64,000 nucleotides of DNA from Dongia sedimenti (GTDB taxonomy: Bacteria; Pseudomonadota; Alphaproteobacteria; Dongiales; Dongiaceae): assembly GCA_030715195.1 (NCBI GenBank), contig JAUYVI010000007.1:62001-126000 (forward strand), written 5' to 3'. The notes under the pieces were generated by a model. That model was not told the origin of the DNA. It was given only the letters and a program-made list of their open reading frames with translations, and searched no databases. Positions 53,352 to 62,225 of the stretch are shown piece by piece. The number at the start of each line of letters is the position of its first letter. The first letter of the stretch is position 1. The translations under genes and the position numbers were made by a program.

Positions 53352-53416
53352 TGATCGTCGTTGCCTCAAAAATTGGCCGAACATGCGCGGCGCCGTGCCG
53401 CTCCGCGGGCTGATGA

Positions 53417-53977
53417 TCAACTCGAACTGCGGCCGGCCGCGAGAATGGCCTTTGCCAGTACCGTATCGCTCACCGCACGAGCCAAAATCAGTGCGCCGAC
53501 GAGCTGGCAGAGGTAGCGAATTGTCGCTGGCTGTGCGCCGGCGCGGTCGCCGCTCTCCATTGCCTCAGCAATGATGTCAAGTGTCCTGCGGACGCCCACG
53601 GTGAAAGCCTCGCGAACCGGTTGTTCATGCCGCGGCGCCTCAGCGGCCAAAGCAGCGTATGTGCAGCCCTCGGAGCGATGTCCCAAATGTGCCTCGGCGA
53701 GATACCACCGAGTGATCGCCGTCAGCGGATCGCCGTCTGCCTTCTCCAATACCGCTTCCCAGCTGGCGGAGTTCTCGGACAAAGCATGCAGAGTCGCTTC
53801 GGCAATCAACTCGTCCTTGCTGTCGAACTGTTTGTAGAAGGCGCCATTGGTGAGGCCCGTTTCCTTCATCAGAGTGGCGATACCGACTCCGTCGTAGCCG
53901 TGCTGACGGAACAACTGGCTCGCCGCCCGAACGACCCGCATCCGGTTACGTTGGGCGTCTTCTCGGTTGCTTCTCAT
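53417..53977 (-). CDS. TetR-family transcriptional regulator
   Basis: ATG 53977 gives 186 residues; a GTG three codons earlier is possible. HTH: VVRAASQLFRQHGYDGVGIATLMKETGLTNGAFYKQFDSKDEL is the usual TetR_N pattern, split across residues 13-55. The C-terminal ligand domain contains a Cys (EGCTYAALAAE). It is divergent from the thiolase operon. The palindrome in the shared 100-base gap is its likely operator. Confidence 0.9.
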   Translation of the reverse strand: MRSNREDAQRNRMRVVRAASQLFRQHGYDGVGIATLMKETGLTNGAFYKQFDSKDELIAEATLHALSENSASWEAVLEKADGDPLTAITRWYLAEAHLGHRSEGCTYAALAAEAPRHEQPVREAFTVGVRRTLDIIAEAMESGDRAGAQPATIRYLCQLVGALILARAVSDTVLAKAILAAGRSSS

Positions 53978-54002
53978 GGTCACCACCGTCGTTTGATGCG
54001 GA

Positions 54003-54024
54003 ATGGATTATAGACGTAATCCAT
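54003..54024. promoter_or_regulatory. TetR-type operator palindrome
   Basis: ATGGATTA (54003-54010) and TAATCCAT (54017-54024) are perfect 8-base arms around a 6-base spacer. The size and position between divergent tetR and thiolase genes suit a TetR dimer site. Confidence 0.7.
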
Positions 54025-54027
54025 ATG

Positions 54028-54055
54028 TTGACAATGCGGCGTATGATCGTAATCT
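54028..54055 (+). promoter_or_regulatory. Promoter of the thiolase operon
   Basis: TTGACA (54028-54033) and TAATCT (54050-54055) are separated by 16 bases. The operator palindrome ends four bases before the -35 box, so a bound repressor would cover RNA polymerase's upstream contacts. The leader to the start codon is then only about 20 bases. Confidence 0.6.
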
Positions 54056-54081
54056 AAATCGAAGTCGGAAGGATGCTCTTG

Positions 54082-55278
54082 ATGTCGCCAAGTGATTCTG
54101 AACCCGTCGTCATCGCCGCTGCTCGTCGCACTCCGATGGGGGCGTTCATGGGGGAGCTGTTCGGTGTTGCCGCTACCGAACTCGGTGCTGCGGCTATCCG
54201 GGCAGCGCAATCCGACGCCGGTTGCGACGCCGGCCGGATTACGGAGGTGCTGATGGGATGCGTCCTGCCGGCGGGACTCGGCCAGGCGCCGGCACGGCAG
54301 GCCGCGCGGTTGGCAGGCTTGCCGGACTCAGTGGCGGCGACAACGGTGAACAAGGTCTGTGGATCGGGGATGAGGGCGGTCATGCTCGGACATGACTTGA
54401 TCCGTTCGAGGAGTGCCGAAGTTGTACTGGCAGGCGGAATGGAGTCCATGTCGAATGCGCCCTTCCTGCTCTCGGAAATGCGGAGGGGGCGAAAGGCGGG
54501 CAGCGCTGAGATCATCGACCACATGATGAGAGACGGACTGGAGGACGCCTACGCGCATGCACGCCCTATGGGCGCCTTCGGCGAGGCGACAGCTGAGCGC
54601 TACCTCTTCAGCCGCAACGACCAGGACTCTTACGCGATCGAAACGCTGACGCGCGCGCAACTTGCCGTCACAAAGGGTGCCTTTGATGCCGAATGCACGC
54701 CGGTCGTGGCCAGAACAGTTAAGGGAACGGTGACCGTCACGCGCGACGAACGCCCCCTGCAGATCGATGCAAAGAAGATTCCGTCCTTGCGCAGTGCCTT
54801 CCGCGAAGGTGGCACGATCACCGCGGCCAGTTCCTCGGCCAATGCCGATGGAGCGGCCGCCCTTGTCCTGGCCGCCGAGAGTACGGCAGAGAAGGCCGGC
54901 ATGCCGGTTCTGGCGCGCATTCTCGGCCATGCCACCCACTCCCAAGACCCCGCGTGGTTCACCACGGCACCGATACCGGCGATCCGCAAACTGCTCGATA
55001 AGATCGGTTTGCGCGTTGCAGAAGTCGATCTATTCGAAGTCAACGAGGCCTTTGCGGTCGTCGCCATGGCGACGGCCAAGGAGATCGGCATTCCGCGCGA
55101 CAAGATGAACGTCAATGGCGGCGCATGCGCGCTGGGGCATCCGATCGGGGCGACCGGCGCACGGATCCTCGTCACGCTCATCCACGCGCTCAAGGCACGT
55201 GGCCTGAGGTACGGGATCGGCTGCCTGTGCATTGGCGGGGGCGAAGCCACGGCAATTGCCGTCGAAGCAATGAGTTGA
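54082..55278 (+). CDS. Acetyl-CoA C-acyltransferase (thiolase)
   Basis: I prefer ATG 54082 (398 residues), nine bases after GGAAGG; ATG 54073 is too close to that site. The active-site Cys93 is in NKVCGSGMRAV. His is in NVNGGACALGHPIGATGAR and the second Cys in CLCIGGGEA. The enzyme makes or cleaves 3-ketoacyl-CoA. With the thioesterase and two hydrolases that follow, it suggests degradation of an acyl or alicyclic compound under TetR control. Confidence 0.93.
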   Translation: MSPSDSEPVVIAAARRTPMGAFMGELFGVAATELGAAAIRAAQSDAGCDAGRITEVLMGCVLPAGLGQAPARQAARLAGLPDSVAATTVNKVCGSGMRAVMLGHDLIRSRSAEVVLAGGMESMSNAPFLLSEMRRGRKAGSAEIIDHMMRDGLEDAYAHARPMGAFGEATAERYLFSRNDQDSYAIETLTRAQLAVTKGAFDAECTPVVARTVKGTVTVTRDERPLQIDAKKIPSLRSAFREGGTITAASSSANADGAAALVLAAESTAEKAGMPVLARILGHATHSQDPAWFTTAPIPAIRKLLDKIGLRVAEVDLFEVNEAFAVVAMATAKEIGIPRDKMNVNGGACALGHPIGATGARILVTLIHALKARGLRYGIGCLCIGGGEATAIAVEAMS

Positions 55279-55360
55279 TCTGGCCGCTTGGCCGATTGCA
55301 CCGACCAACGCCCATCTGCCGTCGGTCAAGCCCGAGCGAAACGAATCGAGTAGGGAGAAC

Positions 55361-56269
55361 GTGACGATGACGACATTGGTCCAGTCCGCTGGAGCCGCCG
55401 AACCGACTCAGTTTGTGATCTTGCAGGATCGCAAGCTTGCCTTTCGGAGTATTGGCGAAGGCGTTCCCATCCTCCTCTGCGTCCGATTTCGCGGCACGAT
55501 GGATTCCTGGGATCCTGCCTTTCTGGACAGTTTGGCCGCGAATGGCTTCCGGGTGATTGTTTTCGATTACAGCGGTCTTGGCCAATCGACGGGCGAAAGC
55601 TCCTACGACCCTCGCAGCCTAGCCCGTGATGCGATCGGCCTCCTCGACGCCTTGGGCATCGAGAAGGCGGTCATCGGCGGTTGGTCGATCGGCGGCATCG
55701 CTGCGCAGATCGTTCTTGCCACCGCGCCGGCGCGTGTCAGGCACTTGGCGCTCATCGCCACTGTGCCGCCGGGTCCACTGGCGCGGCCCGGAGAACAGCT
55801 CTTCTTCGAGCTCGCAAAGCGTGACAACGATTTCGAGGATGTCGTGACGATATTCTTCGAGCCCGCCTCGCCAGCGAGTCGAGAGGCCGCCAAACGTTCC
55901 GAGGCACGCTTCGCAGCGCGGAGTGGAGACCGAAGCCCTGACGTGCCCGTCGACTGGGCCGCAGCACAACTTGGCGATCGCCCCAGAAACCCTGTGTTTC
56001 CCGCCGAAGCGGTGCTTCATGCGCTGAAGGCGACCAACATACCGGTGAGCCACATCGGTGGCGACCACGACATCGCTTTGCCGGTCGAGAACTGGCACGC
56101 CCTGTCCGGCAAGCTTCCCACACTCCACCTGCTCACCCTGCCAAGTACCGGCCACGCCCCCCACCATCAGTATCCAGAACTCTGCGCTGCCTTTCTCGGC
56201 TTTCTGGCCCAAGCTCACGGTATTGGCTGTGTCGGAATGCCCGCAGCCGCGGCGAAAGCAGCTTCATGA
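55361..56269 (+). CDS. Alpha/beta hydrolase
   Basis: A GTG at 55361, after AGGGAGA, gives 302 residues (ATG 55367 also possible). FDYSGLGQSTGESSYDP precedes the nucleophile elbow GGWSIGG (Ser). A late acid (GGDHDIALP) and His in STGHAPHHQYPE complete the triad. The oxyanion segment LLCVRFRGTMDSWDP is atypical, with Arg-Phe-Arg where His-Gly is usual. Its stop overlaps the thioesterase start (ATGA). Confidence 0.85.
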   Translation: MTMTTLVQSAGAAEPTQFVILQDRKLAFRSIGEGVPILLCVRFRGTMDSWDPAFLDSLAANGFRVIVFDYSGLGQSTGESSYDPRSLARDAIGLLDALGIEKAVIGGWSIGGIAAQIVLATAPARVRHLALIATVPPGPLARPGEQLFFELAKRDNDFEDVVTIFFEPASPASREAAKRSEARFAARSGDRSPDVPVDWAAAQLGDRPRNPVFPAEAVLHALKATNIPVSHIGGDHDIALPVENWHALSGKLPTLHLLTLPSTGHAPHHQYPELCAAFLGFLAQAHGIGCVGMPAAAAKAAS

Positions 56270-56799
56270 GCGATCTCTTGGCGAAACCACTCTCCATACC
56301 GATACCGAATCTCGTCCTTGGCCTTGTCGATTCCCGAGAGGCTGCTGCGATGAGCGGACTGGATCTACTGCGCGCCATCGTGGCGCAAGATCTACCGGCA
56401 CCTCCTATGGCGGGCATCATGCAGCAGTGGATTCACGAAGTGAAGGAGGGCTTTGTCGTCTTCCTTGGCAATCCGGATCAGCGTTACCTCAATCCAATGG
56501 GAATTGTTCACGGTGGCTGGGCGATGACGCTACTTGATTCCGCTCTCGGCTGTGCCGTGCACACCACGCTCGGTCCTGGCTCCACCTACGCCTCGCTCGG
56601 CACTGAGATAAAATTCGTTCGGCCCGTTCTGTCCAACGCCGCCCAGGTTCGCTGCATAGCCGAAGTCCAAAGCCGGGGGAAGAGTATCGCTACGGCCGTG
56701 GGGCGCATTGCGGACTCAATGGGGCGGTTGCTGGCGACCGGTACTTCGACCTGTTTCATCCGTCCAGCGGCGGTCCAAGCCATGCAGGAGGAGCCATAG
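56266..56799 (+). CDS. PaaI-family acyl-CoA thioesterase (hotdog fold)
   Basis: It has 177 residues; the hotdog motif NPMGIVHGGWAMTLLDSALGCAV lies near residue 80-100, followed by TEIKFVRPVLSNAAQVRCIAEV. It probably frees CoA from an intermediate of the thiolase operon. It is coupled to both neighbours (4-base overlap before, 2-base gap after). Confidence 0.9.
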   Translation: MSDLLAKPLSIPIPNLVLGLVDSREAAAMSGLDLLRAIVAQDLPAPPMAGIMQQWIHEVKEGFVVFLGNPDQRYLNPMGIVHGGWAMTLLDSALGCAVHTTLGPGSTYASLGTEIKFVRPVLSNAAQVRCIAEVQSRGKSIATAVGRIADSMGRLLATGTSTCFIRPAAVQAMQEEP

Positions 56800-56801
56800 T
56801 C

Positions 56802-57665
56802 ATGCAGGTCACGGATAGCGAAGCCGGTCTTGTCGCCTTCGAGACACGGGTCGAGCACCGCTACGCGCGAAACGGCGATATCCGCCTCCACTACGCCAGT
56901 ATCGGGGCTGGTCCGCTGATCGTGTTCTTGCACGGCTTTCCCGATCACTGGCTGACCTGGTGGCAGCAGATGGATGCGCTTTCGACCACACATCGCTGCG
57001 TCGCGCCCGACCTGCGCGGCTACAACCTGAGCGACCAGCCGGAAGATCTCAATGCCTACATGCCGGCGGCGCTCGTCGCCGATGTCGTCAGCGTGATCGA
57101 AGATTGCGGTGAAGAGGACGCCATCGTCGTCGGGCATGATTGGGGTGGATTCGTCGCTTGGCACGCTGCAATGGACGCGGCTGACCGGATTTCGCGGCTC
57201 GGCATCGTTAACATGCCGCACCCCTGGGCGATCGCGCGTGAACTGGCACTCAATCCCGAACAGCAACGAGCCAGCGCCTATGTCAGGATGTTCCAGCACC
57301 CTGATGCCCAACGGCGCCTCGATTTTGGGCGGCTGTCGGCTTGGATCCGGGATGCCGGCTTTAGGGAGCGCCACGACGAAGCAATGGCGCGCTCCAATCC
57401 CAAGGCCATGCTCAATTATTATCGCACCTGTTTTCCCGCACTGCCCTACGCCGTGCGCACCGATGTTCCACGACCCATCAAGGTTCCGACACTGGTCATT
57501 CACGGTCTCGAAGACCCTTATGCCCTGCCAGCCGGGCTTAATGATCTGTGGGGCTGGGTCGACGCGGAGCTGATCATCCGTGCATGGCCCGGCATCGGGC
57601 ATTTCATCCAGCAGGACGCTCCGGACCTGTTGACGTTGGCCTTGCTGCAATGGTTGGCAAGATAG
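56802..57665 (+). CDS. Alpha/beta hydrolase with Asp nucleophile (epoxide hydrolase/dehalogenase-like)
   Basis: It has 287 residues: oxyanion HGFPDHWLTWWQQ near 45-57, DLRGYNLSDQP near 73, and nucleophile elbow VVGHDWGG with Asp near 109. The lid holds YYRTCF, the acid lies near EDPYAL, and the final His is in PGIGHFIQQDAP. An Asp nucleophile points to epoxide hydrolase or haloalkane/haloacetate dehalogenase chemistry. It is the last gene of the TetR-linked operon. Confidence 0.88.
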   Translation: MQVTDSEAGLVAFETRVEHRYARNGDIRLHYASIGAGPLIVFLHGFPDHWLTWWQQMDALSTTHRCVAPDLRGYNLSDQPEDLNAYMPAALVADVVSVIEDCGEEDAIVVGHDWGGFVAWHAAMDAADRISRLGIVNMPHPWAIARELALNPEQQRASAYVRMFQHPDAQRRLDFGRLSAWIRDAGFRERHDEAMARSNPKAMLNYYRTCFPALPYAVRTDVPRPIKVPTLVIHGLEDPYALPAGLNDLWGWVDAELIIRAWPGIGHFIQQDAPDLLTLALLQWLAR

Positions 57666-58315
57666 GAAGTCAGCGCAGATTGCCTCGAAGCTGGATGATG
57701 CTAACGCTGTTGGATCGTTCACTATGCTCGATGCAGGAATGCCTCTGCCATGACCTTCCTTGCAACCGTGTTCCCCATCTCAATCCCAAGATCCGCATTG
57801 TCCTGGCAGCGAATTCCGAGCAAGATACAGCTCCTTGCATTCTCCCACCCAGGTTGATTCAACTTTCTTGGCTCTTTGGCCGTCGATTCAAGCCCGTGGG
57901 GTCGCCATCGGCGCCTTAGTCTGGCTCGACTGACGCGTCATTCATCTGCGACTGACGTTGGTCAATGTAGCAGCCATCAGCCGGACTGCACAGCAGGCCA
58001 GATCGGACGGGCCGCTGTTGGCGCAAACTGCCAGTCGCGCGTAGGGTGAAGCTCTCCTCTTAGGTCGGAACCTGCATACGCTTAGATTCTCGGCTGTCAT
58101 CGCCCGAAGGCAGATGCGAACAGCATCGTCAGACAGATCGCCGAGGTCATCTCACATTGAGCAGACCCCGATTGGGGGCCGCGAGTAGCAGACCGTCGTA
58201 AGTGTATTTGGGGAGAACGTGGCTGCCCCTCGTGGACATCTATCGAACAGATGCCCGCCGAGACAGACATCTCCCCAAAATCGAAGGAGCCACATGTAGC
58301 TGTCTAAGGGCAGCT
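57666..58315. other. Gene-free interval of 650 bp between convergent operons
   Basis: I see no supported gene. A minus-strand segment near 57730-57800 reads ADLGIEMGNTVARKVMAEAFLHRA and stops, which looks like the tail of a lost protein, but I cannot name the family. The rest has no repeats or RNA-like structure I recognise. Confidence 0.35.
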
Positions 58316-59029
58316 TCACAGGGCGGTCTTGCCAATCGAAGCTCCGCCATCGACGTGCAAAGTCTGGCCGGTGATGAATGCGGCGTCCTCCGATAACAGG
58401 AATGCAACCGTCGCGGCGATCTCCTCCGGCCTGCCGAAACGACGCATCGGCACGCCGGAAAGATAGCGAGCCTCTCCGTCGCTGCCGACGGGATTGTTCT
58501 GCCGGAACAACGCGGTCTCCGTCGGCCCCGGCGAGACGGCATTGACGGTGATGCCCGAGGAGGCGAGTTCGAGCGCCCAGCTTCTTGCAAAGCTGACGAG
58601 AGCGGCCTTGGCGGCGGCATAGCTGGTGCGTTCGACGCTGCCGAGCACCGTGAGACTTGAGATGTTGACGATTCTGCCCCAGCCGCGAGACTTCATGCCT
58701 GGCACGGCGGCCTGCGTCGCAATGAGCGCGGGGTGCAGGTTGACCCGCATGACCTCTTCCAGGGTGGCGGTCGCGATCGCCCCCAGCGGCTCGGCTCGCA
58801 CCAGTCCGACGTTGTTGACCACGCCATCGACCGCGCTCCTTTCGACGATTTCGGCAAGCTTCTCGCCGGAACTCGCCTCGGCCAGGTCGAGCAGGTGAAG
58901 CTTTCCGGGAAAGCCATCGACGCGATTGCGCGCTATGCCGATGACACCATGCCCCTGGCTTTCGAGGCGATTGGCCAGGGCAAAGCCGATGCCTTTGCTG
59001 GCGCCGGTGATCAAGAATCTTTTCTTCAC
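58316..59029 (-). CDS. Short-chain dehydrogenase/reductase (FabG-like)
   Basis: GTG 59029 (MKKRFLITG), after AAGGGA, gives 237 residues. TGASKGIG nucleotide motif near residue 9, NNVG near 78 (Val for the usual Ala), catalytic Ser in NISSLT and YAAAK near 140. SPGPTETALF follows. It probably reduces or oxidises a ketone/alcohol intermediate of the neighbouring crotonase gene. Confidence 0.9.
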   Translation of the reverse strand: MKKRFLITGASKGIGFALANRLESQGHGVIGIARNRVDGFPGKLHLLDLAEASSGEKLAEIVERSAVDGVVNNVGLVRAEPLGAIATATLEEVMRVNLHPALIATQAAVPGMKSRGWGRIVNISSLTVLGSVERTSYAAAKAALVSFARSWALELASSGITVNAVSPGPTETALFRQNNPVGSDGEARYLSGVPMRRFGRPEEIAATVAFLLSEDAAFITGQTLHVDGGASIGKTAL

Positions 59030-59072
59030 GGCAATATCCCTTGGCCCCACTCCGACGGAGCAGGGGATTCGA

Positions 59073-59747
59073 TCAGGCGGCGAGGCTAGCGGCGCGGCGC
59101 AGCGCCGGCAGCATGTCTTCGGGCTCGGGACGGCGGGTATAGTCCGGATTAACCTCGGCGTAGAGGATGCTTTCGCCCTGGCCGACTACGAAGCGGGCGG
59201 GCATCGGCAAGGTCCAGCTCGGATCGCCATTGAAGGCCGGCAGATCGTTTTTCAGCGACTTGTAGAGCTCGACGAGATAGTCGGGCATCTCGAAGCGCAG
59301 GCCGAAGGCGGCGGCTACATCGTTGTGCGCGTCCGACAGGATCGGGAAAGACAGGTTGTTCTCCCGGAGCGATCTGCGGCTGTTGACCGGGTTCTGCGGC
59401 GAGATCGCCACGAGCTTCGCGCCCAGTTCCTCGAACTGCGGCAGGGCTTCTTGGAGGGCCTGGAGTTCCATGTTGCAGTAGGGACACCAAACGCCGCGAT
59501 AGAAGCTGATGACCAGCGGGCCATGCGCAAGGAGGTCGGCGGACGAAACCGTGTTGCCATCGGAGTCGGAGAGCGCGAAGACCGGCAGGCGGTCGCCCGC
59601 CTTGAGCGCCTTCTGCGCAGCGCCAGAGGCAATCAGTTCGGCCGTGGCGCGGTGCATCGTCTCGATCACCGAGTAGGGCACGTTATAGGGCGGCTTGCCG
59701 GCTTCGAAATTGGCTTTGAAAGCGTCAAGCTTGGATTGCAGGGACAT
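59073..59747 (-). CDS. Peroxiredoxin-like (AhpC/TSA, thioredoxin-fold) protein
   Basis: ATG 59747 (MSLQSKLDAF) is seven bases from AGGAG; the ATG two codons earlier is too close. It has 224 residues. FYRGVWCPYCNMEL near residue 92 holds a CPYC pair rather than a single peroxidatic Cys in PxxxTxxC, so it is the peroxiredoxin-like branch. LVAISPQNPVNSRRSL and a C-terminal domain follow. It is likely to reduce peroxides or protect the pathway enzymes. Confidence 0.88.
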   Translation of the reverse strand: MSLQSKLDAFKANFEAGKPPYNVPYSVIETMHRATAELIASGAAQKALKAGDRLPVFALSDSDGNTVSSADLLAHGPLVISFYRGVWCPYCNMELQALQEALPQFEELGAKLVAISPQNPVNSRRSLRENNLSFPILSDAHNDVAAAFGLRFEMPDYLVELYKSLKNDLPAFNGDPSWTLPMPARFVVGQGESILYAEVNPDYTRRPEPEDMLPALRRAASLAA

Positions 59748-59794
59748 GGTCATTCTCCTGTGAGCGTGAATCCTCGATGAGAATGCGGAGGTGA

Positions 59795-60565
59795 TCAGCC
59801 GTTGGCTGTCATCGAGCGGGCGACTTCGGCGGCGCTAATGCCTTCCAGCGCGAGGCCGTAACCGGCGCCTTCGTCGACGATCCGGCGCAGCTTCTGGGTC
59901 AGGGCGATGCGGGTATAGCGGCTGGTGAGCGGCGGAAGCGCGGCGATCCCCTCGGCGATCTCATGGGCGCGGGATAGCAGCTTGTCGGCTGGCACGATCT
60001 CGTTCACCGCGCCCCATTCCTTGGCGGTCCGCGCGTCGAGCACCTGCCGGGTCAGGATGAAATAGCGGCCGCGAATGCTGCCAATCACTTCTGGCCAGAG
60101 CAGGTTGACGCCATCGCCGGGCACGATGCCGAAGTCGAAATGCGGCTTGTCCTGGAAAACGGTTTCCGGTGTCGCCAGCACGATGTCGGCGAGCAGGGCA
60201 TATTCCGAATGCAAGAGGACCGGGCCGTTCAGAGCGGCTATCAGGGGCACCTCGATGTCGAGGATGTTCATCAGGACTTTCTTGCCTTCGCGGTAGATCT
60301 TGTCGTAACCGCGCGGCGAGAAGAAATCGAAGCCCTCGGGGCTGATTGCATCCATGAAGGCGTCGCCTGAGCCGGTCAGGATGACGACGCGGTTGTCGGT
60401 GTCGGAACCGATCTGGTGGAAGAGATCGACGAACTGCTCATGGGTATGGCCGTTGAACTTCAGCTTGCCACCGTCGGTGTGCAGCGCGACCTCCAGGACG
60501 CCGCTTTTCGAGCGGGTCATGCGGGCATTGGGGAAGGAATCCTTATAGTTGTTGAAATTGGACAT
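59795..60565 (-). CDS. Crotonase-family enzyme, 6-oxocamphor-hydrolase-like
   Basis: It has 256 residues and an AGGAG seven bases upstream. The sequence has RVVILTGSGDAFMDAISPEG near 60, then HSEYALLADIVLATPETVFQD near 118 and PGDGVNLLWPEVIGSIRGRYFIL near 150. The His-rich LLHSEY segment and GDGV..LWP..IG..RGRYF match 6-oxocamphor hydrolase, which cleaves a cyclic diketone by retro-Claisen, more than CoA-linked hydratases. With SDR, GST and LysR neighbours, a role in alicyclic ketone degradation is plausible. Confidence 0.82.
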   Translation of the reverse strand: MSNFNNYKDSFPNARMTRSKSGVLEVALHTDGGKLKFNGHTHEQFVDLFHQIGSDTDNRVVILTGSGDAFMDAISPEGFDFFSPRGYDKIYREGKKVLMNILDIEVPLIAALNGPVLLHSEYALLADIVLATPETVFQDKPHFDFGIVPGDGVNLLWPEVIGSIRGRYFILTRQVLDARTAKEWGAVNEIVPADKLLSRAHEIAEGIAALPPLTSRYTRIALTQKLRRIVDEGAGYGLALEGISAAEVARSMTANG

Positions 60566-60607
60566 GGTGGTTCTCCTGTGGTCTTGATTTGTATGATGCG
60601 GGAACGA

Positions 60608-61240
60608 TCAGGCGGCGGGCACGAGGGCCTCGACGCGGGCGATGGCACGTTGGACGGCCGGGCGTGCAGCGACGTCGTCGTACCAGCGGGAAAGAGTCGG
60701 CGTCTCGTCCAGCGTCAGGCCGGGAAACTGGCGACGCCACAGCCACCCGAAGTGGGCAATGTCGGCGATTGTGAAGTCGTCACCCGCGGCGAAGGCCTGA
60801 TCGGTTAGCTTCGCATCGAGAAGACAGAGGATGCGTTCGGCCTCGCTGATAAAGCGGGCCTCGGCGATCGCCTGCGGCTGCGGCGACGAGCGTTTGAAGA
60901 AGCCGGCATTGCCAAAGGCGGGACTCAAAGCCGACGCATGGAAGAACAGCTGCTCAAAGACGCGGGCACGCGCGGTACCGCTCTTTGGCAGAAGCTTGCC
61001 GCTCTTCTCCGCTAGATAGACGAGGATGGCGGCGCTTTCCGTGAGCACGAACCGCTCGCCGTCCAAGTCATCGACCAGCACCGGCACCTTGCCGTTCGGG
61101 TTGAGGTCGACGAAGGTTTCTTGCTTCTGCTCACCCTTGCGAACGTTGACAGGGCTCAACTCGTAGGCGAAGCGCAGCTCTTCCAGCGCGATCACAACCT
61201 TGACGCTGTTGGGTGTGGCAAAGGCATGCAGTTCAATCAT
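60608..61240 (-). CDS. Glutathione S-transferase
   Basis: ATG 61240, after GGAG, gives 210 residues; the longer frame crosses the divergent promoter. The N-terminal thioredoxin fold starts MIELHAFATPNSVKVVIALEE and has NPNGKVPVLVDD and LTESAAILVYLAEK. The C-terminal helical domain includes FTIADIAHFGWLWR (the conserved Asp N-cap box). The active-site residue is probably Asn/Ser in TPNS, as in the YghU/GstB-type group. It is the first gene of the minus-strand operon facing the LysR gene. Confidence 0.9.
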   Translation of the reverse strand: MIELHAFATPNSVKVVIALEELRFAYELSPVNVRKGEQKQETFVDLNPNGKVPVLVDDLDGERFVLTESAAILVYLAEKSGKLLPKSGTARARVFEQLFFHASALSPAFGNAGFFKRSSPQPQAIAEARFISEAERILCLLDAKLTDQAFAAGDDFTIADIAHFGWLWRRQFPGLTLDETPTLSRWYDDVAARPAVQRAIARVEALVPAA

Positions 61241-61326
61241 CTTTATCTCCGGGGATGGAGCCGCTTGTTGGAGTGAGTTAAGACCATTCCGAAGGCATTG
61301 CGGCAGAAGCCATGACGGGATATTGC

Positions 61327-61345
61327 TTATTCCTTTGGGGAATAA
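61327..61345. promoter_or_regulatory. LysR-type operator between GST operon and lysR gene
   Basis: TTATTCC (61327-61333) and GGAATAA (61339-61345) are perfect 7-base arms around five bases, a T-N11-A-type LysR site. It ends five bases before the LysR start codon, so it would also give autorepression. Confidence 0.65.
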
Positions 61346-61349
61346 TCGC

Positions 61350-62225
61350 GTGGACAGACTGCAGGCGATGATGGCGTTCGTGCGGGTGGTGGAGACGGGC
61401 TCCTTTTCAGGAGCGGCCCGCCATATCGGTGTCGGACAACCAGCGATCTCGAAGACGATCGCGCAGTTGGAAGATCGCTTGCAGGTGCGGCTACTGGTTC
61501 GCTCCACCCATGGCCTGACGCCCACCGATGCCGGACTCCGCTTCTATGAGCGCGCCAAGACGACGATCCAAGAGGCCGACGAGGCAGAACTGGAGGCACG
61601 GGGGGCCGGTGCCGGGTTGGGCGGCCGGTTGCGGATATCGGCCCCGACCACATTCGCCAGGCTGCTGGTCATCCCGCGGCTGCCGAGTTTCCTGGCCCAG
61701 CATCCGGAACTAGGCATCGACATCGTCCTCGACGACCGTGTCATCGATCTCGTGTCGGAAGGCATAGACGTCGCGCTCCGCATGGGCCAGCTCTCGGATT
61801 CGTCGGCCGTGGCGAGGCGGCTGGCGCGCGGGCGCCGGTCCGTCTTGGCAACGCCCGCCTATCTCGAACGGGCCGGAACCCCATCCCTGCCCGCCGAGCT
61901 CGCGGCGCATGAGGCGATCGTCTACAGCCAGCTCGAAAACAGCTGGATGTTCCGCAAGGACGGCACCGAGGCGTCGGTCGCGATCCGAGGTCGCGTCCGG
62001 GTCAGTGCGGCCGAAGGCATCCGTGCGGCGGTACTTGCCGACATAGGGCTGACGGTGAATTCCGACTGGATGTTTGCGCCTGAATTAGAAAGCGGTGCCG
62101 TCATTCGTGTGCTGGAGGACTGGGAGCTTCCCCCCGTCGATCTCTGGGCGGTCTTTCCGACGGGACGGCTCGCAAGCGCCAAAGCCCGCGCGTTCGCCGA
62201 GTTCGTGGAACGGGAATCTTTGTAG
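61350..62225 (+). CDS. LysR-family transcriptional regulator
   Basis: GTG 61350 gives 291 residues starting VDRLQAMMAFVRVVETGSF. The HTH includes SGAARHIGVGQPAISKTIAQLEDRL. The effector domain starts near residue 90 (GRLRISAPTTFARLLVIPRL) and ends with VDLWAVFPTGRLASAKARAF. It is divergent from the GST-crotonase-peroxiredoxin-SDR genes and is their probable regulator. Confidence 0.92.
   Translation: MDRLQAMMAFVRVVETGSFSGAARHIGVGQPAISKTIAQLEDRLQVRLLVRSTHGLTPTDAGLRFYERAKTTIQEADEAELEARGAGAGLGGRLRISAPTTFARLLVIPRLPSFLAQHPELGIDIVLDDRVIDLVSEGIDVALRMGQLSDSSAVARRLARGRRSVLATPAYLERAGTPSLPAELAAHEAIVYSQLENSWMFRKDGTEASVAIRGRVRVSAAEGIRAAVLADIGLTVNSDWMFAPELESGAVIRVLEDWELPPVDLWAVFPTGRLASAKARAFAEFVERESL

Noticed and set aside
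57730..57800. A minus-strand tail reading ADLGIEMGNTVARKVMAEAFLHRA
   Set aside because: It may be a gene remnant, but it is short and I cannot assign a family, so it is noted only inside the gene-free interval.
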